Below are positions 56,591 to 64,000 of a DNA stretch of 64,000 nucleotides, one piece after another (the first letter of the stretch is position 1; each line of letters opens with the position of its first letter). The DNA comes from Vesta saturnalis (Eukaryota; Arthropoda; Insecta; Coleoptera; Lampyridae): the NCBI GenBank assembly GCA_036346205.1, contig JARFJB010000928.1, forward strand, positions 1,155,001 to 1,219,000, read 5' to 3'. The position numbers and the translations under genes were made by a program. The notes beneath the pieces are model-generated. The model made no database searches. It was not told the origin of the DNA and saw only the letters and a program-made list of their open reading frames with translations.

Positions 56591-58110
56591 ATGGATATTA
56601 TTTCAGTTATAGAAATTACTTACTGTCCAAAAAGTGGACAGATTGTAAGCAAAAAAAAGGAGTATTACAACAAAAAGTTTGTACACCAAATTAACAGAAC
56701 TGTACTTTTTATTTATTTACCCAAAATCGAAGCACACAGATGATCCTTAAAGTTATTACATTCGTTAAACAATAATGTTCTAATTCCATTAGGAAGAGAG
56801 AGGGTCCTTTTTACTTGCTTAAGCATGAACTATTAAACGTATGAGGATGCTTTTTATTTACTTTTTTTAAAGTTTTAATTCAGTATGCTTAAATGCACAT
56901 AACCACACCTGTAACATCGATTTCATAACTTCCTGAACTACCAGTACAAATATGGTGGTCCACTACTAAATTATATAAGACTTTAATGATGCTACAATCT
57001 CGACATAATAATGAATAGTGAATAATGACCGATTTTAATTTAAATGCTGGTAGAGAAACTCATCCCCTATGCTACTTATTCAACACATATACAATGTTAT
57101 AAATAATTAGTTACTTGTATTTCTTATAGATTAAACAAACAACAATGAATAGAAGTTTTAGTTAGAGAAAACAAATGATTGTTAAACATCTACTAATTGA
57201 TCATAATTTTTACAGTAAAAGCAAGAATAACAAAGAGGCGGATTTACAAAAATAGAAATAAATTGTCAAGACAAAGTCTTGTATATGATTAATACAAACA
57301 TGAAGTCGTTAATCTTTACGGAAATATTTTATAGATATTATGTTAACAGACAACGTGCTTTATTTTAAACAATAAAAACTGTGACCAGCGCATGACTTTC
57401 AAGTTGCGTTAGCAAAGAGAGTAAGAGGGTAGAGTCATTTTGATTTACTCATATTCTCGCTTATACTAAATATGCATGGTATTATCTGACTTCTTTCTCA
57501 TATCCACCTTGCTAAACAATTGAATAATAATACAAATGCGTAACGAAAATACAAATTTCTGTTTCGGAACGCAACCAAGTAATTTCACACTGTGCAAAGC
57601 ATCAAAATTGTATTATCTAGATTAACTAAGCTTAAACATTATGAAAGTCATGCAATTGAGGTTCTAACTTACATGACCGTAAACTTTGTACACAAGATAC
57701 TGTACATTTTGCACATACACAATACTAAATACAAACGATTGAACAAATACAGAAGCTGTAAACGCTCTAATAGAAAGTTTTAATACTAACTTAATGTTAA
57801 AACATTCGTAATCTGATGTATATTAAAAAATGACGAAAATCTAGTTATGTTATGTTATGTTGAAGAAAATTAGAAGATAAATGTATCATATGACTGTTGT
57901 TTATAATGTCATATACTTAGAATCAATCATCGGTAGTTCGAATTCATTCGATGCTTTGCTTCCAATTATACAGTGATGCATACTTTATATTCTTTAATTT
58001 AATTATTTTCAAGGCTTCCTACTAAAATTTTTCCTGACGGTAACTTATCTACCTTTAAAAAAGGATGTTTTCACATTTTGGTATCGCAAAAATCACTTTA
58101 AGGACTTTTT
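56591..58110. repeat. Long non-coding repeat unit, second copy
   Basis: 57050-58060 aligns to 53030-54100; 56680-57030 contains blocks also found at 21.95-22.14 and 40.83-41.0 kb. No coding sequence recognised. Confidence 0.7.
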
Positions 58111-58314
58111 CGTTTTGTTAGGAAATTCCTTACGAAATGTTTCATGAGGAAATTTAATAGTTTTCCAGATACTCTCGAAAGGTGCTTTTTTTACCTATGC
58201 TTCAAAACCGTTTTCAGCCAAGCTTGAAAGAACCGAAATATTACAGTAATATCTCTAAACACGTACTTCTATTATAATCAGATCCGTATTACTTATGTTA
58301 TCGTGGGTACAGAC

Positions 58315-58745
58315 GGAAATGAAGACGGACACAGAGACGGAAACGGAGACGGAGACGGAGTCGGAGACGGAGACGGAGACGGAGACGGAGACGGAGACGG
58401 AGACGGAGACGGAGACGGAGACGGAGACGGAGACGGAGACGGAGACGGAGACGGAGACGGAGACGGAGACGGAGACGGAGACGGAGACGGAGACGGAGAC
58501 GGAGACGGAGACGGAGACGGAGACGGAGACGGAGACGGAGACGGAGACGGAGACGGAGACGAGACGAGACGGAGACGGAGACGGAGACGGAGACGGAGAC
58601 GGAGACGGAGACGGAGACGGAGACGGAGACGGAGACGGAGACGGAGACGGAGACGGAGACGGAGACGGAGGCGGAGACGGAGACGGAGACGGAGACGGAG
58701 ACCGGGACCGAGACCGAGACGGAGACGGGAATGGAGACGGAGACA
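58315..58745. repeat. (GGAGAC)n hexanucleotide array
   Basis: Roughly 65-70 units of GGAGAC, nearly perfect, with degenerate edges. At 58556-58570 two units are 5 bp (GAGAC), shifting the phase by two bases. All six frames stay open and give dipeptide-repeat shadows (Thr-Glu, Gly-Asp, Arg-Arg on plus; Ser-Val, Arg-Leu on minus). I do not regard these as genes. Confidence 0.97.
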
Positions 58746-59744
58746 GAGGTCTTGACAGAACTGTAATCTAAAGGATTAAATCCAGAGCTTAATTCGAATG
58801 CCCTCCCCAATACTAATGATGGCTAATAGGAAATATACGTATTAGATCCACTTTTGCATTTTTTTTAATAAAGTAATTCACCTGTTGTACTCTAATTACA
58901 TTAAATACACATTAAATCTGTTTACTATTAAGCCAAAATTCACATTTTTGTGTATTTTGGTGCGCAAATCTTTTTCATTCAAAATGCAACGTGCTGTTAA
59001 CCATTAAAATAAAAATTACTGTTTAGGTTGCCACTGCCTTATACTTTTAAGCTATCTATGTCGCAGCCAACATTATTTACATATTATTATTGCGGTTTGG
59101 TGAATGTAGCTAATTTTAAGGAGTCTGTCAGGAAGAGTGTCCTTAGTTCAGTGCCCGAGGTCAGAAAAGCTAGATACTCACTACGACTACTCAAATGCCA
59201 TGTAACCTGATGAGCATACAGGCGTTAAGCCGATATTGAAATTTATAGTATAGTTATACACAGTTTTTGTGAATGATGTTGAAGCTAGGAGGCGGAAGCT
59301 GGATGAGAAGACGTCGTGGCTAGTTCCGCGTGTTTGGTGTGGTTTATCTCCTGAACAATCACTGAGCGGAAACTCGAAAATATAATATTGGGTCCCGTTT
59401 CGGTGGTATAAGTTGATCCGTAGAGAGGGGTTGCCCCCATGGGCCTGGATTGCTTCTCCCACATCCCATGTTATTGTGAGGTTGCTATTTACCTTGTTTT
59501 AGGATCTAAGCCCTATTGCCCTCGGATGTGACTTATTGACAGTGATGCGGCACAGTAATCTTTGTGTTCATCGTTGTCTTAATGAAGGTGAGTGGAGCCT
59601 ATCCCCTCTCCACCACACACCGTTAGTGGTGGCTTCTGAAGTATGTGCTTTTGGGTGTGTTCTTGTGTGTTGAGTAAATGAAATGAAAGTTATGGAGTGT
59701 GGGTTGTAACGTTTCAAATGAAATTAATCTTATTTCTAGCCTCA
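58746..59744. other. Unclassified region with higher G+C island
   Basis: 59010-59680 is richer in G+C than its surroundings and contains moderately long frames on both strands (59028-59210 plus; 59187-59462 minus) without recognisable motifs. The plus translation RGCPHGP near 59425 faintly recalls the R1-type reverse transcriptase motif RGCPQGS, but the context does not support it. It may be a LINE UTR or SINE. Confidence 0.3.
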
Positions 59745-61480
59745 AAGTATAATATGCAATCACTTAACAATTAAACATTATATACATGAATAGATCTCAT
59801 AATAGAAATGTCTAAATTGAGAATCAAGCCACACCTCTGGAAAGAGTTGAAAATATATAGCGAATAGGTTAAAACATTTTACAAAATTTTGGCATTAATT
59901 GTATATTTAAATTCAATATAAATAAATGAAATAACTTTAGACTATTAAATAATTTTAAAGAAAGAATAAATAAGTGTTTACATAAATGAAAATGTATAAT
60001 TCAATTAAATTGTAAAAAGTAATAACGAGGCACTACTTCTAAACCTGGATATAGGTGATAATTAGTGTTAATAATTTGGGCAGCACTTGCCAATGACAAT
60101 ATTGTCGAACTTGATAATATTTGTAAAGGATTAAAATAGGTTAACCTACGTTAGATGGCCAACATAAAATAAAATTCTAAAAATTACATATTAGTTTTGA
60201 GTATAGCTTTTACCTTCTAACTAATTTTTGTGAAACTTTAGTAAAAAGATACTACTTGTTGAGGCAGTTACTTTAAGAATTGTAATCAGTGCCATAAATC
60301 TTTAAAAAAATTGTAAAATTAAAGTTTCTTGTTACATTTAAAGAATTATTCATTGATTTACAAAAAATTATGGCGTAGATGTACCGTGTGTCCCAAATTC
60401 GAGGCGTATCATTGGGATCTCGAAAACGGGAAGAGATACAGGAACGGTTAAATTGTGGTAAAGTTGCGCATTTAAGGGAACAATAATTAGATGGGATCAG
60501 ATTTGAAATATTTTCTTTTGTTTTTGAGATAATTGAAAACAAGTGATTTCTCGGATTTTTGTTTTTATTTTTTTGAAGAGCCATTTAAAAAGAATTCAAA
60601 AAACAGTTTACATTTCTTTATTGTAATTTTTTATTGTCTTTAATATCATCTACTTATACACCTGACGTTTCGGATTCCCACATTCATCATCAACTTAATT
60701 TTTTTAAATACGGACCTGAATTTTTTTTAATTTTACAAATCACTTATTTCATTGTGGTTACCATAACATATACTAAGTTAGGTTGGCACGTTTCTTTCGT
60801 ACCCAAACGGTCATCATCAAGCTCCTAATATAATTATAATTGTTTCAATACGGCCCTGTAATATTTAAAGAACTTTTGAATGTTTTTATTGTGATGGTTA
60901 TCATAACATCTACTGGAAAGAAAACACGTAACGTGTTTGTATCAACTTCGGGGGGGATAAAATTTATTATTTGGAATTCTGAAATTATGGTAAAATTGAT
61001 TAATGAGCAAATAATTATAAAAAATGTTTGAAGAGTTTCGAGTCTTCGCAGTGTTGATTTTTTTAAAAAAGCTTGTACTCCTAAAAGTTACACTTAAATC
61101 GGAATTTTAATGATCCCAAAGGTTAAATTGCTTTTACTAGTTATTTCAATTAGATGGTCAATACAAATCAAATATGACTTTTTAATTAAGTTCAGAAATA
61201 TTCACATCGACCGAACTTAATTTATTTAAACAATTTTGCACCAAGAAATAATTTTAGATTATAAGAAAATTAAAATTTAAGAACAACAGGTTTTTGTTTT
61301 GTTTAACATCTGGTAAATAAAACACAAGTTTGATTAGTTAATTACTGACTTTTGACGTACTTCCTTAGGTGATGAATAAGTGTAATTTAGTACTATATTT
61401 AGCCGTTTTACTAAGCATAAAAAGTGTTTAGCACATCATTACATGCATTAATTGTTTATTACAAGTTCAAATAATTAAGT
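59745..61480. repeat. Empty-site paralogue of the Polinton/pogo locus
   Basis: The left part (59745-59840) matches 22245-22339, the next part (about 59850-60285) matches 32554-32960, and 61280-61480 matches 36700-36905. The Polinton and the pogo element are both absent. About 60290-61060 carries material not in the other copy, including a mariner-end-like segment. Confidence 0.7.
60379..60480. repeat. Mariner terminal-repeat-like segment
   Basis: ACCGTGTGTCCCAAATTCGA followed by GGCGTATCATTGGGATCTCG resembles outer ends of Tc1/mariner elements (GGGTGTCCC-type start). No transposase or second end found; probably a solitary end or MITE remnant. Confidence 0.4.
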
Positions 61481-61558
61481 AAATTCAAGTTTAGCTTGAT
61501 ATTTATGATTTATATAGTCAAAGGTCAATTTAGTAAAATTAGCAAAGTCAAATGTTAT

Positions 61559-61560
<2 letters not shown>

Positions 61561-61617
<57 letters not shown>
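61561..61617. repeat. (AT)n microsatellite
   Basis: An AT run of about 57 bp. Confidence 0.95.
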
Positions 61618-61618
<1 letters not shown>

Positions 61619-61764
61619 CCAGAGATAGGTAATCTTGACTGTGCTTATTTATAACAAACAATTCCGAAAGCTTGATAAATGTCAAAGAGGGTTTCTCCTT
61701 TTTTTTAAATAAATAAGCTTCAATAAGATTGACTGCAACCTCAGGTTCTGAAAATAATAATTTG

Positions 61765-64000
<2,236 letters not shown>

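Noticed and set aside
58298..58810. Long frames encoding Arg-Leu, Ser-Val, Thr-Glu and Gly-Asp repeats
   Set aside because: All are translations of the (GGAGAC)n array; a pure hexanucleotide without stops is open in every frame.
59187..59462. 91-residue minus frame and a possible R1-type RGCPQG motif on plus near 59425
   Set aside because: The motif is imperfect and no other reverse transcriptase block is found in any frame nearby.

Overview
The window looks like a stretch of an animal, most probably insect, nuclear genome that consists almost entirely of transposable elements. It is AT-rich. Reading frames are short and interrupted, and there are long (AT)n tracts. I see no rRNA, no canonical tRNA, no operon of cellular genes and no convincing intact host gene. 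The transposon set (P element with THAP domain, DD41D-like and other mariners, pogo with PHD finger, Jockey and CR1-like LINEs, Ginger, Polinton/Maverick) is what one expects in an arthropod. I cannot name the species.

Layout. 0-11.4 kb: small tandem repeats, two 5'-truncated LINE 3' ends, a decayed mariner with long inverted ends, an internally deleted mariner and a LINE gag remnant. 11.4-13.1 kb: a TA-flanked element with terminal inverted repeats that keeps only a lysine-rich linker and a PHD-type finger. 13.4-16.0 kb: a P-element transposase gene, mildly decayed. 16.4-19.1 kb: a truncated pogo transposase abutting an inverted gene of a multicopy insect mobile family. 22.34-32.55 kb: a truncated Polinton/Maverick (virus-like transposon) with inverted ends. 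Its virion-type genes lie head to tail on the minus strand: packaging ATPase, two small conserved proteins, integrase, a minor virion protein, a core-like protein, major capsid and adenovirus-type protease. No DNA polymerase B was found. It carries its own insertions: a MITE in the integrase and a 1748-bp putative solo LTR in the capsid gene. 33.7-36.5 kb: a pogo element with PHD finger. 36.9-39.8 kb: a minus-strand LINE. 41.5-42.2 kb: a LINE endonuclease fragment. 44.9-52.1 kb: a CR1-like LINE with an esterase ORF1 and endonuclease/reverse-transcriptase ORF2, split in ORF1 by a Ginger-like DNA transposon (45.80-48.74 kb). 54.1-56.6 kb: a Jockey LINE. 58.3-58.75 kb: a (GGAGAC)n array. 61.87 kb to the end: a mariner with very long inverted ends, cut by the window edge.

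The history is readable. Two insertions (solo LTR in capsid; Ginger in LINE ORF1) have clean 4-bp target duplications, and removing insert plus one duplication restores the interrupted frame. The DNA flanking the Polinton and the neighbouring pogo recurs at 59.7-61.5 kb without either, so that copy is a natural empty site. Most of these genes carry stops, frameshifts or lost catalytic residues, so the window is best read as a nested transposon graveyard. The Polinton and the PHD-only element are the parts most worth following up.
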